A DNA stretch of 64,000 nt from Bacteroidia bacterium (GCA_023151315.1 JAKLJE010000017.1:1-64000); one strand, 5' to 3'; shown: positions 18,926-28,150, numbered from the stretch's first letter. Notes: generated from the sequence alone by a model not told the origin. Translations and numbers: made by a program.

Positions 18926-19729
18926 ATGGCAACGCGCAGAGAATTTATTCAGAAAAGTGTATTGGCAGGAATCGGTGTTTCTCTTTTGGGAAAATCTGCT
19001 CTTAATGCCAATGAAATGATCATTGATGGCGTAGGTAAAAAAACTTACACGTTGCCGTTTCTGCCTTATCCGTATGCAGCTTTGGAACCATGGATTGACA
19101 CGCAAACGATGTCCATTCATCACACGAAACATCATCAGGCGTATGTCGACAATCTGAATAAAGCGCTCAACGAAATTGCACCGCCTCCTTCAAGACCGGG
19201 CGATGTTGCTGTCGACACCCCTCCGCCTCCTCCGGGATCAGATAAAATTCTTTTGCAGGGCATGCCGGAGCTTGAAGCATTGCTCGCCAATATCAGTAAA
19301 GAAAAACCTGCTGTGCGTAACAATGCCGGCGGACATTGGAATCATACGTTCTTCTGGAATGTGATGAAACCTGCAGCTCAGGCCGGAACGCCGAATCTGC
19401 CGACAGGAAAAATTGCGGATGCCATCAATTCTGCATTCACTTCATTTGATGAATTCAAAAAGCAATTCGGACAAGCAGCCAAAGATCGTTTCGGTTCAGG
19501 ATGGGCGTGGTTGATTGTGAAAGATGGCAAACTGCAAATCACTTCTACGGCGAATCAGGACAATCCACTTATGGACATTGCCGAAGTTAAAGGCAAGCCG
19601 GTTCTCGGACTTGACGTTTGGGAACACGCCTATTATCTGAAATATCAGAATGTGCGAGGCGAATACATCAACGGCTGGTGGAATGTGGTGAATTGGGATA
19701 AGGTGAACGAGCATTTCTCAGGTAAATAG
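18926..19729 (+). CDS. Exported Fe/Mn superoxide dismutase with twin-arginine signal
   Basis: 267 residues against about 200 for cytosolic enzymes. Residues 1-28 are a Tat-like signal: TRREFIQKS, then [11 protein letters not shown]. The enzyme follows: [17 protein letters not shown] (first ligand), [14 protein letters not shown] (second), [13 protein letters not shown] (last Asp and His). A proline-rich insert ([20 protein letters not shown], about 89-108) lengthens the hairpin after the first helix. It converts superoxide to oxygen and peroxide, here probably in the periplasm after folded export. A tatA gene lies less than 1 kb downstream. Metal choice between Fe and Mn cannot be read. Confidence 0.93.
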   Translation: MATRREFIQKSVLAGIGVSLLGKSALNANEMIIDGVGKKTYTLPFLPYPYAALEPWIDTQTMSIHHTKHHQAYVDNLNKALNEIAPPPSRPGDVAVDTPPPPPGSDKILLQGMPELEALLANISKEKPAVRNNAGGHWNHTFFWNVMKPAAQAGTPNLPTGKIADAINSAFTSFDEFKKQFGQAAKDRFGSGWAWLIVKDGKLQITSTANQDNPLMDIAEVKGKPVLGLDVWEHAYYLKYQNVRGEYINGWWNVVNWDKVNEHFSGK

Positions 19730-19760
19730 AAATGTGGCACAGCGTGTGCAATCACAGGTA

Positions 19761-20552
19761 ATGCGAAACATTTGTTTCTTCAGTTTCTTGTTCCTCATCA
19801 GCTGCATTCCGCTTGGTGCGCAGATATCCGACATTGAATCCCAGCATTTCAAAGGTGTTCGGAAAATGTTTCTGTACCATTCGGTCAAAGACACTGCCGG
19901 AAAGATGATCACTCCGAAAAGCAAAATCCGTGAACGTGATTTTGATACTTCCGGTCTGCTTTTGGAAATGCGTTCTTATGAAAAAGGGCTCGTCACCCTG
20001 AAGCAAACGTATAAGTACGATTCTCTGGGCAGATTGATTTCGGAAATCTATTGGACTCCGAAAAAACAGGAGCAATACACCTATCGCTATTCGTATAACG
20101 CAAAAACGAAAGCGGATGTACGCGAAAAAAGAAGAGGTCAGGAAACCATCAGTATTCAGGCGTCCTGGAAAGACGAAAAGACAGGAGAAGTTTGCACTAC
20201 AGTTTGGAGCGGATCATTGATGACAGGTGCGCCCGTCGACAAATTCTGCAGAGGAAAAAACGGTGAACTCACGTATCAGAAAACGTTCTTCGGATACGAC
20301 ATGTACAAATATGACAGCCTCGGAAATGTTCAGGAAATAGTGGTGCGGCAGGAGAAAAACGGAAAGGTGAGTTCAGTAATGCCGTTTCCGGTAGTGAATA
20401 TTTACGAAGGCGGAAAGTTGAAATCCGCGTTGCATGCTGATCTCAAACTTACATTCACATACACTTCCGGAGGACTGATCAAGACGCAAACATCCCGATC
20501 ATCCGGAGCAAACAGCGTTGCGCTTTTCGAGGCCGAATACATGTATAATTGA
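19761..20552 (+). CDS. Hypothetical exported protein with YD-like repeats
   Basis: 263 residues from ATG 19761, which opens a signal peptide ([20 protein letters not shown]). The body contains [15 protein letters not shown] and [14 protein letters not shown], two phrases like the YD/RHS repeat, in an otherwise beta-rich sequence with basic residues. It is much shorter than RHS toxins and has no toxin-like C-terminus. I do not recognise a family beyond this. It lies between the sod gene and tatA on the same strand. Confidence 0.75.
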   Translation: MRNICFFSFLFLISCIPLGAQISDIESQHFKGVRKMFLYHSVKDTAGKMITPKSKIRERDFDTSGLLLEMRSYEKGLVTLKQTYKYDSLGRLISEIYWTPKKQEQYTYRYSYNAKTKADVREKRRGQETISIQASWKDEKTGEVCTTVWSGSLMTGAPVDKFCRGKNGELTYQKTFFGYDMYKYDSLGNVQEIVVRQEKNGKVSSVMPFPVVNIYEGGKLKSALHADLKLTFTYTSGGLIKTQTSRSSGANSVALFEAEYMYN

Positions 20553-20623
20553 GAAAGCGCTCGTTTTCTGCGTGTCTTGGCTGTTAATTCCATTAAAATT
20601 CCCTCCGAATCAAGGTTATTCCT

Positions 20624-20631
20624 TACCTTTG
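20624..20631 (+). promoter_or_regulatory. Candidate Bacteroidota -7 element of tatA
   Basis: TACCTTTG fits TAnnTTTG, 19 bp ahead of the tatA start codon. No clear -33 box is visible, so confidence is limited. Confidence 0.4.
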
Positions 20632-20649
20632 CCCCATAAAATTCAGAAC

Positions 20650-20844
20650 ATGAATACTCTTGCAATTCTCGGTTTTATGGGCCTCGGCACCACTGAACTG
20701 ATCGTTATTTTGGTTGTTGTCCTGCTGTTGTTCGGTGGTCGTAAGATTCCTGAATTCATGAAAGGACTTGGAAAAGGAATTAAGGAATTCAAAGATGCTT
20801 CTAAAGGAAAAAGCAGTGATGCTGCTCCGGAGAAGCAGGACTGA
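20650..20844 (+). CDS. tatA: Sec-independent protein translocase TatA/E
   Basis: 64 residues. The short N-terminal membrane helix ([20 protein letters not shown]) followed by the [20 protein letters not shown] amphipathic helix and a charged tail is the TatA/TatE layout. It forms the pore that passes folded proteins with RR signals. I chose the ATG at 20650 because a -7-like box sits just ahead and a longer reading in the same frame has no signal. tatC is not in the window. The sod product upstream carries a Tat-like signal, a plausible substrate. Confidence 0.95.
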   Translation: MNTLAILGFMGLGTTELIVILVVVLLLFGGRKIPEFMKGLGKGIKEFKDASKGKSSDAAPEKQD

Positions 20845-20864
20845 ATTCATTGAAATATTAATTG

Positions 20865-20902
20865 ATGTTGAATGCTGAATTATACCGGCATTCAACATTT
20901 TT
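20865..20902 (+). terminator. Terminator after tatA
   Basis: ATGTTGAATGC (20865-20875) and GCATTCAACAT (20888-20898) form a perfect 11-bp stem followed by TTTT. It covers the ATG at 20872 that would otherwise be the longest gatA start. Confidence 0.85.
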
Positions 20903-20919
20903 CATTTATAACATCAGCC

Positions 20920-22344
20920 GTGAAAAATTACAATTCGTTTTCAGAATTAAAAAGTGATCTTGCTGCAGGAACAATCTCGTGTGTTCAGCTGACACAGCAT
21001 TACCTGAAGCGAATTGAAGAACATAAAAATCTCAACGCGTTTCTCGAAACGTTTGACGCTTCTGCTCTCGCAAAAGCCGCTGAGGTTGATGCAAAAATCA
21101 AAGCGGGAACAGCAGGGAAATTGGCAGGAATGGTTATCGCCTTGAAAGATAACATCTGCTACAAAGACCATAAAGTTTCTGCGTCTTCAAAAATTCTCGG
21201 CGGATTCGTTTCGCCTTACTCTTCAACCGTTACAGAACGTTTGCTTGCAGAAGATGCCATCATCATCGGTCGCACCAATTGCGATGAATTTGCAATGGGA
21301 TCTTCCAATGAAAATTCTGCACTCGGTAACGTACTGAATCCGCTCGACACGAAACGTGTTCCCGGCGGTTCTTCAGGCGGTTCTGCTGCTGCTGTTGCTG
21401 CACATTTGTGTCTCGCTGCACTAGGAACCGATACTGGCGGATCTATCCGTCAGCCTGCTTCTTTCTGCGGTGTTGTTGGATTGAAACCAACTTACGGACG
21501 TGTTTCCCGCTGGGGAATTATCGCTTACGCTTCTTCATTTGATCAAGTTGGTCCGCTTACACACAACGTGGAAGATTGCGCATTGATCATGGAAGTGATT
21601 GCAGGTACGGATGAATTCGATTCAACTGCATCATCGAAGCCTGTTGCTGCGTACTCTCAGGAATTGAAAGTGAACGGCAAGAAACGCATTGCATATCTGA
21701 AAGATTGCATGGAAAGTCCGGGACTGGATCCGGAAATCCGCAACCGCATGAATGCAATCATTGAGCAACTTCGCAAAGACGGACACACTGTTGAGCCTGC
21801 GGAATTTCCGTATCTCGATTATCTCGTTCCTGCGTATTACATTCTCACAACTGCAGAAGCGTCGAGTAACCTCGCTCGTTACGATGGAATCCGTTACGGA
21901 TACAGAAGTCCCAATGCAACTGATCTTGAATCAACATACAAGAAATCCCGCAGCGAAGGTTTCGGTCCTGAAGTAAAACGCCGCATCATGCTCGGAACAT
22001 TTGTTCTCAGCGCCGGTTATTACGATGCGTATTATTCCAAAGGACAAAAAGTGCGTCAATTGCTTCGCAGTAAAACAGAAGAAATTCTTCAGAATTTCGA
22101 TTACATCCTGACTCCTTCCACTCCGGGAACAGCTTTCGAATTCGGCGCCAACTCCGCTGATCCGATCAAAATGTATCTGGAAGATATTTTCACTGTTCAG
22201 GCGAACCTCACCGGCATTCCTGCCATTTCTGTTCCTGTTGGAAAAGCTTCTAACGGACTTCCGATCGGCGCACAAGTGATGGGGCGCAATTTCGATGAAA
22301 GCGGTGTGATGGGATTTGCGGATTACATCAACAAAATCGGCTAA
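20920..22344 (+). CDS. gatA: Asp-tRNA(Asn)/Glu-tRNA(Gln) amidotransferase subunit A
   Basis: About 474 residues from the GTG at 20920. The earlier in-frame ATG (20872) falls inside the terminator stem of tatA and precedes sequence unlike GatA. The amidase signature is complete: catalytic Lys in MVIALKDNICYKDHKVSAS, the Ser-cisSer pair in RVPGGSSGGSAAAVAAHLC, and GTDTGGSIRQPASFCG. The C-terminal YYDAYYSKGQKVR and TGIPAISVPVGKASNGLPIG are typical. With GatB and GatC it converts misacylated Glu-tRNA(Gln) to Gln-tRNA(Gln). gatB and gatC are not adjacent. Confidence 0.96.
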   Translation: MKNYNSFSELKSDLAAGTISCVQLTQHYLKRIEEHKNLNAFLETFDASALAKAAEVDAKIKAGTAGKLAGMVIALKDNICYKDHKVSASSKILGGFVSPYSSTVTERLLAEDAIIIGRTNCDEFAMGSSNENSALGNVLNPLDTKRVPGGSSGGSAAAVAAHLCLAALGTDTGGSIRQPASFCGVVGLKPTYGRVSRWGIIAYASSFDQVGPLTHNVEDCALIMEVIAGTDEFDSTASSKPVAAYSQELKVNGKKRIAYLKDCMESPGLDPEIRNRMNAIIEQLRKDGHTVEPAEFPYLDYLVPAYYILTTAEASSNLARYDGIRYGYRSPNATDLESTYKKSRSEGFGPEVKRRIMLGTFVLSAGYYDAYYSKGQKVRQLLRSKTEEILQNFDYILTPSTPGTAFEFGANSADPIKMYLEDIFTVQANLTGIPAISVPVGKASNGLPIGAQVMGRNFDESGVMGFADYINKIG

Positions 22345-22382
22345 TCGTTCTGAATTCAGCGGAAATACATCGTTTCCGAGTG

Positions 22383-22402
22383 AAAAACACGCTTGTTTTT
22401 AA
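22383..22402 (+). terminator. Probable terminator after gatA
   Basis: AAAAACA (22383-22389), loop CGCT, TGTTTTT (22394-22400). A-T rich but with a T-run; it lies 39 bp past the stop. Confidence 0.5.
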
Positions 22403-22527
22403 CATTTCACGCCTGATATATTCGCCCTTTTCCGGGCATTTCTGAGTATATTGTGTGCCATCTTTGTGAAAACGCATACTTTTTTGTCCCTATTGGCGTA
22501 TAACCTGTAGCGGAACAGGAATTTGTG

Positions 22528-24015
22528 ATGATGAAAAAACTGACCATACTGTTGCTCCTGATTTCCGGATCGCTTTTCGCGGGCGGCCGCGATACGCTGT
22601 TTGCGGATGATCCGATTGCTCGCATGCTCGACAGTCTGGCGCATCACAGTTACATTACACGAATTCCGAAAGTTCCAACTCAACGCAATAACAAATACGG
22701 CTTTGCTCCGGATTCCGTTCCGCGTCCTACAGTGGAAACAGTTCAGAACCGATTGAATATGCTCGATGCACAATCGCCGTTCGATCTGGCTTACATCGAT
22801 GAAGTTCAACCGTACATTGATCTCTACGCATACAAACGCCGCCATTTGGTAGAGCGTATGCTCGGTCTTTCTCAGTTGTATTATCCGATTTTCGAAGAGC
22901 AATTGGATAAGTACAATCTGCCTCTCGAGTTAAAACATCTTGCAGTAATTGAATCGGCGTTGAATCCGAATGCAACTTCTCCGGCAGGCGCACGCGGACT
23001 CTGGCAGTTCATGTACGCAACAGGAAAGATGTACAATCTAGAAATCACATCATACGTTGACGAACGTTGCGATCCGTACAAATCAACAGTGGCAGCTTGC
23101 GAGTTTCTGCAATATCTCTATCGGATTTACGGCGATTGGCAGATTTGTCTTGCTGCATACAATGCAGGTCCGGGCAATATCAACAAAGCTATTCGTCGCG
23201 CAGGCGGCGGAAAGAAAACCTATTGGGAAATCCGTCCGTTTCTGCCACGCGAAACACAAGCGTATGTGCCTGCGTTCATTGCTGCAACGTACATCATGAC
23301 TTACCATCAGGAACACAACTTGTATGCAATTGCACCACGTGCAACATTCTACGATGTGGATTCAGTAAGCATTAAGCAACAGGTGAATTTCTCCCAGTTG
23401 GAAGCTGTACTCGGAATTCCGTATGATGAATTAGCGTTTCTGAATCCTATGTACAAAATGGGTGTTATTCCTGTTTCTGTAACCGGAACTCCTTTCACAC
23501 TTACACTTCCGAATTCGCAAGTAGGAAACTTCGTGATGAACGAACAGAAGATTTACAATTATGTGAATACGGATTCCACCATGATGGCCATGACTGTACA
23601 GCAAGTGCAGAAAATTCATACGGTCAAGAAAGGAGAACACATCAACTCCATTGCCAAAAAGTATAAATGTTCCGTTGCAGAAATAAGGGCGTGGAATAAT
23701 CTGTCGAGCAATTATCTCAAGCCCGGACAGAAGTTAACGATTTACACACCGGCACAGGCTCCTGTTCAAACTCCGAAAGAACAACCGAAAACGCAGGAAA
23801 CCGCAGCAGTGAAAAAAGATCCTGTGAAAGCAGACAATGCAACGGCAGCTTCGGGCAGCGGAACGTACAAATACTACACAGTGAAAAAAGGCGATTCTCT
23901 TTGGAGTATTGCACAGGCCAACGGAACAACTGTTGATGAGTTAAAGCGACTCAACGGATACGGCAGCAAAGTTGTGCTGCATGTTGGTGACAAAATTAAA
24001 ATCAAGAAAATCTAA
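22528..24015 (+). CDS. MltD-like lytic transglycosylase with two LysM domains
   Basis: About 495 residues with a signal peptide (KLTILLLLISGSLFAGG). The SLT domain spans about 125-260: the catalytic Glu in LAVIESALNPNATSPAGARG, then LWQFMYATGKMYNL and CLAAYNAGPGNINKAIRR. LysM domains lie at about 365-410 (HTVKKGEHINSIAKKY) and 450-494 (YTVKKGDSLWSIAQANGTTV), joined by an Ala/Thr/Lys linker. It should cut the glycan strand to anhydro-muropeptides in the periplasm. The start is one of GTG/ATG/ATG at 22525-22531; the ATGs are more likely. Confidence 0.94.
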   Translation: MMKKLTILLLLISGSLFAGGRDTLFADDPIARMLDSLAHHSYITRIPKVPTQRNNKYGFAPDSVPRPTVETVQNRLNMLDAQSPFDLAYIDEVQPYIDLYAYKRRHLVERMLGLSQLYYPIFEEQLDKYNLPLELKHLAVIESALNPNATSPAGARGLWQFMYATGKMYNLEITSYVDERCDPYKSTVAACEFLQYLYRIYGDWQICLAAYNAGPGNINKAIRRAGGGKKTYWEIRPFLPRETQAYVPAFIAATYIMTYHQEHNLYAIAPRATFYDVDSVSIKQQVNFSQLEAVLGIPYDELAFLNPMYKMGVIPVSVTGTPFTLTLPNSQVGNFVMNEQKIYNYVNTDSTMMAMTVQQVQKIHTVKKGEHINSIAKKYKCSVAEIRAWNNLSSNYLKPGQKLTIYTPAQAPVQTPKEQPKTQETAAVKKDPVKADNATAASGSGTYKYYTVKKGDSLWSIAQANGTTVDELKRLNGYGSKVVLHVGDKIKIKKI

Positions 24016-24071
24016 CCGCGCTTACAATCTGTAACTGCATTCTCCCCCTGTTACGCAACCCTTCGTAATGA

Positions 24072-24884
24072 ATGCATAAAAATACTTCCTTCAATCCGCT
24101 CGTTTTCCAATCGCTGCAACGTTCTGCTCTTATTAAAGCTGCACTCCTCCTGCTCTGCTTGCTCTTCGTTATAGAATCATCTGCGCAGCAACGCAAAGTA
24201 TATCATTTCCTTTACGGACATTATGCGAAAGGATTGCACAAAGACATGTACATGGGCGGATATTCCATTGGGTATCGCCGCGCAACGTATAATATCAATT
24301 ACGGTTTTGCCAAAGGAACCGACAATCAGTTTTTGCCGGCGGATCAGCTGGATAATAATATTCTCAAAGGAGAGCTCAGCTCAAGTGCGGTTGTAGAACC
24401 TTCAACGAAGCCAGCAGGTTCATATCTCGAAGCCGTTGATTCGGAGTACGAAGGTTATCAATGGCGCGCGGGGCTCACAGTTTATCTGCGTCGTAATGAT
24501 ACATTGGATCGCAAGGCTTTTTCAGGTCCGCATGCGGGCATAGAAGGAAGTTTGATGAACGTAACAGAGCGTCAAACTGTAACCTACAAATCAGAAACGT
24601 CGGAGCAGCGATGGACGTACTCCGGAATGAATCAGTTCCGCGCTGTTGGTGCGGTCTCACACCTCGGCTGGCAGTTTGCGTTACTTCATGAACGATTGTA
24701 TCTGGATGTGCGGGCGGCTGTTCCCTTTCTTTATCCGTTACAAGTAGAAGACCCGAACATCAACAGTCCGTTTGCGGGAACGAAATATGAGGTTCAGGTG
24801 AGCGCGGCATGGCACATCGGCTGGGGACACCACGACAAAGAACCGCAAGGAACAGACGCGCCGAAAGTGAGGGAGAAGATATGA
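24072..24884 (+). CDS. Hypothetical exported protein, probably outer-membrane beta-barrel-like
   Basis: 270 residues. A signal peptide lies at about 20-39 (ALIKAALLLLCLLFVIESSA), after a slightly long N-terminus. The mature part has alternating aromatic beta segments (MYMGGYSIGYRRATYNINYG, YEGYQWRAGLTVYLRRNDT, SHLGWQFALLHERLYLDVRA) like a small barrel or outer-membrane-associated protein. Not assigned to a family. It ends 2 bp before the convergent CapA-like gene. Confidence 0.7.
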   Translation: MHKNTSFNPLVFQSLQRSALIKAALLLLCLLFVIESSAQQRKVYHFLYGHYAKGLHKDMYMGGYSIGYRRATYNINYGFAKGTDNQFLPADQLDNNILKGELSSSAVVEPSTKPAGSYLEAVDSEYEGYQWRAGLTVYLRRNDTLDRKAFSGPHAGIEGSLMNVTERQTVTYKSETSEQRWTYSGMNQFRAVGAVSHLGWQFALLHERLYLDVRAAVPFLYPLQVEDPNINSPFAGTKYEVQVSAAWHIGWGHHDKEPQGTDAPKVREKI

Positions 24885-24886
24885 GG

Positions 24887-26071
24887 TTACCTCACGCCGC
24901 ACATCGCCTTCGTATCTTCAAACGCCTCGCACATGCGCTTTCTGGATTCAGCGTTGATCCATTTGTGTGTGGTGTCTGTTGCGCACCATTCTGCAGGAAC
25001 AATCACATGTTGCTTGAGCGCAGGATCGTAAGCGCGATACACCCAAGTAGGAATCACTTTGGTTTCTTTCAGTGATTTCTTCCCGGTGGTGTGATTTTTC
25101 TCAATGGAAATATTCAGAATCACTCCTGCATCCGTGTAGCGCCAATACTGATTCGAAATAAAATTTCCCAACGACCACGCTACAAATCCTGAATCGAGAG
25201 AAGCGTTTGAAGCTGTTTTGAATTTGTTCATCGGTCCAACAACATGCGGATGCGCACCGATGACCAAATCAGCGCCGTGGTCTGCTGCCCAATGAAACAT
25301 GGAATCCTGCTTTGCACTCGGCTTTGCAATATTCTCCACGCCCCAATGATAAATCACTACCACAAGATCCGGATTCAGTGAACGTGCTTTCAGTACATCG
25401 GCTTTTACCAATGAACTGTCGGCCACATTCAACATGTACTTGTGATCTGCAGAAGGATACGCACCATTGGTTCCGTACGTGTAATTCAGAATCGCAACTG
25501 AAATCCCGTTCTTCGAAAGAATGCGAATTGAATCTCTGTCGCGTTGCGAATCAAATGTTCCTGTACTTCCCAATCCTGCTTCGCGAACTTTCTTCAATGT
25601 GCGCTGCAAGCCTTCTTCTCCTGTGTCCATTGAATGGTTGTTGGATGTAACGAGGAAATCAAAACCTGAATTCGTAATCGCGGTTATATAATCATCAGGA
25701 GTATTGAAAGCAGGATAACCGCCGTAAGGTTTTTTCGGACCGGCAAAAGTAAGTTCCAGATTTCCGATCATGATGTCCGGCGCCGAGAGAAATTGCTTCA
25801 CTTCTGCAAACGAAGGATTGAAATCGTACGAGCCATCCGCCTGCTTTGCGTTGGTCATTTGCGGGGTGTGACACATCAAATCGCCCACAAAACCCAATGA
25901 AATCACTGACACGGAATCAGTAATTTCTTGTCCGATATTAACCTCGGTGCGGGGATTTTCATTGGGAGTAACCCTCCAGGAAGCCAGCAGAATAGCGGCA
26001 AAAAGCAGTGCAATTCCACCGAAATAGTGGAAAATATTCGAAAAATCGATGTTTTTGTGCTTCAGCAGCAT
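24887..26071 (-). CDS. CapA family protein (metallophosphatase-like, PGA_cap)
   Basis: 394 residues with an N-terminal membrane anchor (about 12-30, IFHYFGGIALLFAAILLAS). The calcineurin-like CapA fold shows in VISLGFVGDLMCHTPQMTNA, PDIMIGNLELTFAGPKKPYG, FDFLVTSNNHSMDTGEEGLQ and GADLVIGAHPHVVGPM, each contributing metal or structural residues. The family is named for poly-gamma-glutamate capsule synthesis, but no capBC genes are near and many members are stand-alone, so polyglutamate production is not implied. It is divergent from the Omp28-like gene. Confidence 0.92.
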   Translation of the reverse strand: MLLKHKNIDFSNIFHYFGGIALLFAAILLASWRVTPNENPRTEVNIGQEITDSVSVISLGFVGDLMCHTPQMTNAKQADGSYDFNPSFAEVKQFLSAPDIMIGNLELTFAGPKKPYGGYPAFNTPDDYITAITNSGFDFLVTSNNHSMDTGEEGLQRTLKKVREAGLGSTGTFDSQRDRDSIRILSKNGISVAILNYTYGTNGAYPSADHKYMLNVADSSLVKADVLKARSLNPDLVVVIYHWGVENIAKPSAKQDSMFHWAADHGADLVIGAHPHVVGPMNKFKTASNASLDSGFVAWSLGNFISNQYWRYTDAGVILNISIEKNHTTGKKSLKETKVIPTWVYRAYDPALKQHVIVPAEWCATDTTHKWINAESRKRMCEAFEDTKAMCGVR

Positions 26072-26234
26072 TAGTCCGGCGTTTTAAAGCGGGGCGACAA
26101 AGAAACAAATTCCGTGCTGAACCCGTAAGACCTTGTACGCAAATATTTGGGGAAAGTGATTCGTTTCACTAATTTTATCAAACAAGTATTAACAACGAAA
26201 GCTCAACTCACGTTATAATTCAACCCAATCAACC

Positions 26235-27023
26235 ATGAAAAAATTCCTCGCGCTTATCCCTGCAGCTGCAATTGCATTCACGTTTGCAGCATGTAAAAAA
26301 GAAACGCCGGAAGGTGAAATCACTTCTGTTTCTTCATTGTATCGTACAGTGATGTTTGAATACACTGCAACATGGTGCGGACCTTGCGGTCAGTACGGAT
26401 ATCCGGAAATGCACGATCTCGTTGCTGACTTCGTAATTGCGTCGCCGAAGTCTTCTGTGGTGATTATGCACCCGTCTGACGACATCGTTGATAACGTACC
26501 TGCGGGTCAGGAAGATCTCGTTGACTTCTTCGGATTCAGCGGCACTCCTGACGGAGCTGTTGGTGTTAATGGCGGAATGTATCCGGACTACAATGCGTTC
26601 AAAACCAAAATCAATCAGGCGCATACTGCGAACCCTGTTGCTAAAGCCGGTATCGGTATCAGCCACACGATTTCAGGAAGCACAATGACGATCAACACAA
26701 AAACTGTGTTCTTCGAAGAAGTAGCGGGTACTTACAATCTGGCAATCTACGTTGTTGAAGATAAAATCATGAACTCACAGAACGGTCAGACTCCGGCAGA
26801 AGTAGAACACGTAAACACTCTTCGTGCATGCGCTGATGGAAAAGCTTTCGGCTCTTCAGTTGCTGTGAATCCTGCTAAGGGAACGAAGGTTGACGGAACA
26901 TATACAGTTACGCTTCCGGCTGAAACACGTAACAAAGACAACGTTAAAGTTGTTGCTGTACTCTGGAAAATGGATCCTGCTACAGGAGAACCAACAGACG
27001 TACTGAACTCGAACACATATTAA
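26235..27023 (+). CDS. Omp28-like thioredoxin-fold lipoprotein
   Basis: 262 residues. A lipoprotein signal ends at AFTFAACKK. Residues 32-150 hold a thioredoxin-like fold with CxxC in EYTATWCGPCGQYGYPEM, and the C-terminal region (YNLAIYVVEDKIMNSQNGQT, VEHVNTLRACADGKAFGS) matches the Omp28-related outer-membrane protein family of Bacteroidota. The redox or structural job is not established. A strong terminator follows. The 160-bp region 26072-26234 shared with the divergent CapA-like gene is AT-rich and presumably holds both promoters. Confidence 0.85.
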   Translation: MKKFLALIPAAAIAFTFAACKKETPEGEITSVSSLYRTVMFEYTATWCGPCGQYGYPEMHDLVADFVIASPKSSVVIMHPSDDIVDNVPAGQEDLVDFFGFSGTPDGAVGVNGGMYPDYNAFKTKINQAHTANPVAKAGIGISHTISGSTMTINTKTVFFEEVAGTYNLAIYVVEDKIMNSQNGQTPAEVEHVNTLRACADGKAFGSSVAVNPAKGTKVDGTYTVTLPAETRNKDNVKVVAVLWKMDPATGEPTDVLNSNTY

Positions 27024-27028
27024 TTGAG

Positions 27029-27054
27029 AGGGTCTCATAACGAGACCCTTTTTT
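27029..27054 (+). terminator. Terminator after the Omp28-like gene
   Basis: AGGGTCTC (27029-27036), loop ATAAC, GAGACCCT (27042-27049) and a T-run. Perfect stem, 5 bp past the stop. Confidence 0.92.
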
Positions 27055-27074
27055 AACGAATCAATTTTCCGAAT

Positions 27075-27722
27075 ATGAAACTGAAAGCGATATTTCTGAT
27101 ATTGTTGTGTGCATTTTTTGCCGCAGGAGATCTCGGTGCTGAAGAAATGAAGAAGAAGCGCCGCAAGAAAAAGAAGAGAAGAGGAAAAGTTGTAGCCTTC
27201 AAAGCAGGCCAAATGGATGTTCAGGCCGGTGGCGGTTTGATGGTACAGACCAATTATTCCAAATCAGACTATTCGATTTACGGTACAACAGAAACCAAAG
27301 GCGGATTCCCGTTCAGCATTCGTGCTGAATACGGTGTAACTGATTTCCTCGGAATCGGGTTGTGGTATGGAATGTACAAAGACAAAATCACGATTACGGA
27401 TGTAACCGCTACAAGTAATATTTACGGTTACGAGCATAAGTATATGCACCTTTGTGCACGACCGGCATTTCACGTTCCGCTCGGAATGGCAAAGCTCGAT
27501 CCGTATGTTGCAGTTCCGTTCGGTCTGAACAAAGTGAAAGCTACTCCGTTCAATAATGAAGGCGGCGTAAACATGGTACAAGAACCGTTGAAGTCCGGAT
27601 TTGCATGGGCACTTCACGGAGGAGCTAATTACTATTTCACGGATAACATCGGAGCTTTCGTTGAAGGCGGTTACGGACAATGGTTACCGTTGATCAACTT
27701 CGGAATTACTGCGAAGTTTTAA
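27075..27722 (+). CDS. Small outer-membrane beta-barrel protein with basic N-terminal stretch
   Basis: 215 residues. Signal peptide MKLKAIFLILLCAFFAAGDL is followed by a block of Lys and Arg (about 26-38, KKKRRKKKKRRGK). The rest is an OmpA/OmpW-like eight-stranded barrel pattern: DVQAGGGLMVQTNYSKS, FSIRAEYGVTDFLGIGLWYG, ALHGGANYYFTDNIGAFVEG, and a C-terminal INFGITAKF ending in Phe as BAM substrates do. The basic block after the signal is unusual for an exported barrel. A terminator follows at 27744. Confidence 0.8.
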   Translation: MKLKAIFLILLCAFFAAGDLGAEEMKKKRRKKKKRRGKVVAFKAGQMDVQAGGGLMVQTNYSKSDYSIYGTTETKGGFPFSIRAEYGVTDFLGIGLWYGMYKDKITITDVTATSNIYGYEHKYMHLCARPAFHVPLGMAKLDPYVAVPFGLNKVKATPFNNEGGVNMVQEPLKSGFAWALHGGANYYFTDNIGAFVEGGYGQWLPLINFGITAKF

Positions 27723-27743
27723 GACAATACTACATTGATGAAG

Positions 27744-27771
27744 ATCCCGCTGTTAAACGGCGGGATTTTTT
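27744..27771 (+). terminator. Terminator after the barrel gene
   Basis: ATCCCGC (27744-27750) and GCGGGAT (27760-27766), extended inward by a T-G and a G-C pair around the loop TTAAA, followed by TTTTTTATTT. Confidence 0.92.
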
Positions 27772-27772
27772 A

Positions 27773-28150
27773 TTTCAAATTACCGCACTTCGACATGGAG
27801 TTATTAATTAAATAACCACGGAGACACGGAGAATGATTTGTTGTTTCAAATCGCCGCACTTCGACATAGAGATATTACTTAAATAACCACGGAGACACGG
27901 AGAATGATTTGTTGTTTCAAATTACCGCACTTCGACACGGAGTTATTAATTAAATAACCACGGAGACACGGAGAATGATTTGTTGTTTCAAATCGCCGCA
28001 CTTCGACATAGAGATATTACTTAAATAACCACGGAGACACGGAGAATGATTTGTTGTTTCAAATTACCGCACTTCGACATAGAGATATTACTTAAATAAC
28101 CACGGAGGCGCGGAGAAGATTTTAGAAATAACCACGGAGACACGGAGAAA
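27773..28150. repeat. Five-unit 71-bp tandem repeat with alternating A/B units
   Basis: CCGCACTTCGACA recurs at 27783, 27854, 27925, 27996 and 28067, an exact 71-bp period. Units 1 and 3 read TTATTAATTAAATAACC after it while units 2 and 4 read GATATTACTTAAATAACC, giving a 142-bp higher-order repeat; unit 5 is a hybrid. All units contain CCACGGAGACACGGAG, a sequence that also ends a partial sixth copy at about 28131-28147. No ORF is supported across the array. The 632-bp gap 27723-28355 holds only this array, an inverted fragment and two terminators. Confidence 0.95.

Noticed and set aside
27773-28150. CRISPR-like array
   Set aside because: The period is 71 bp and the spacers are not unique; the sequence between cores is also repeated, and no cas genes are in the window.
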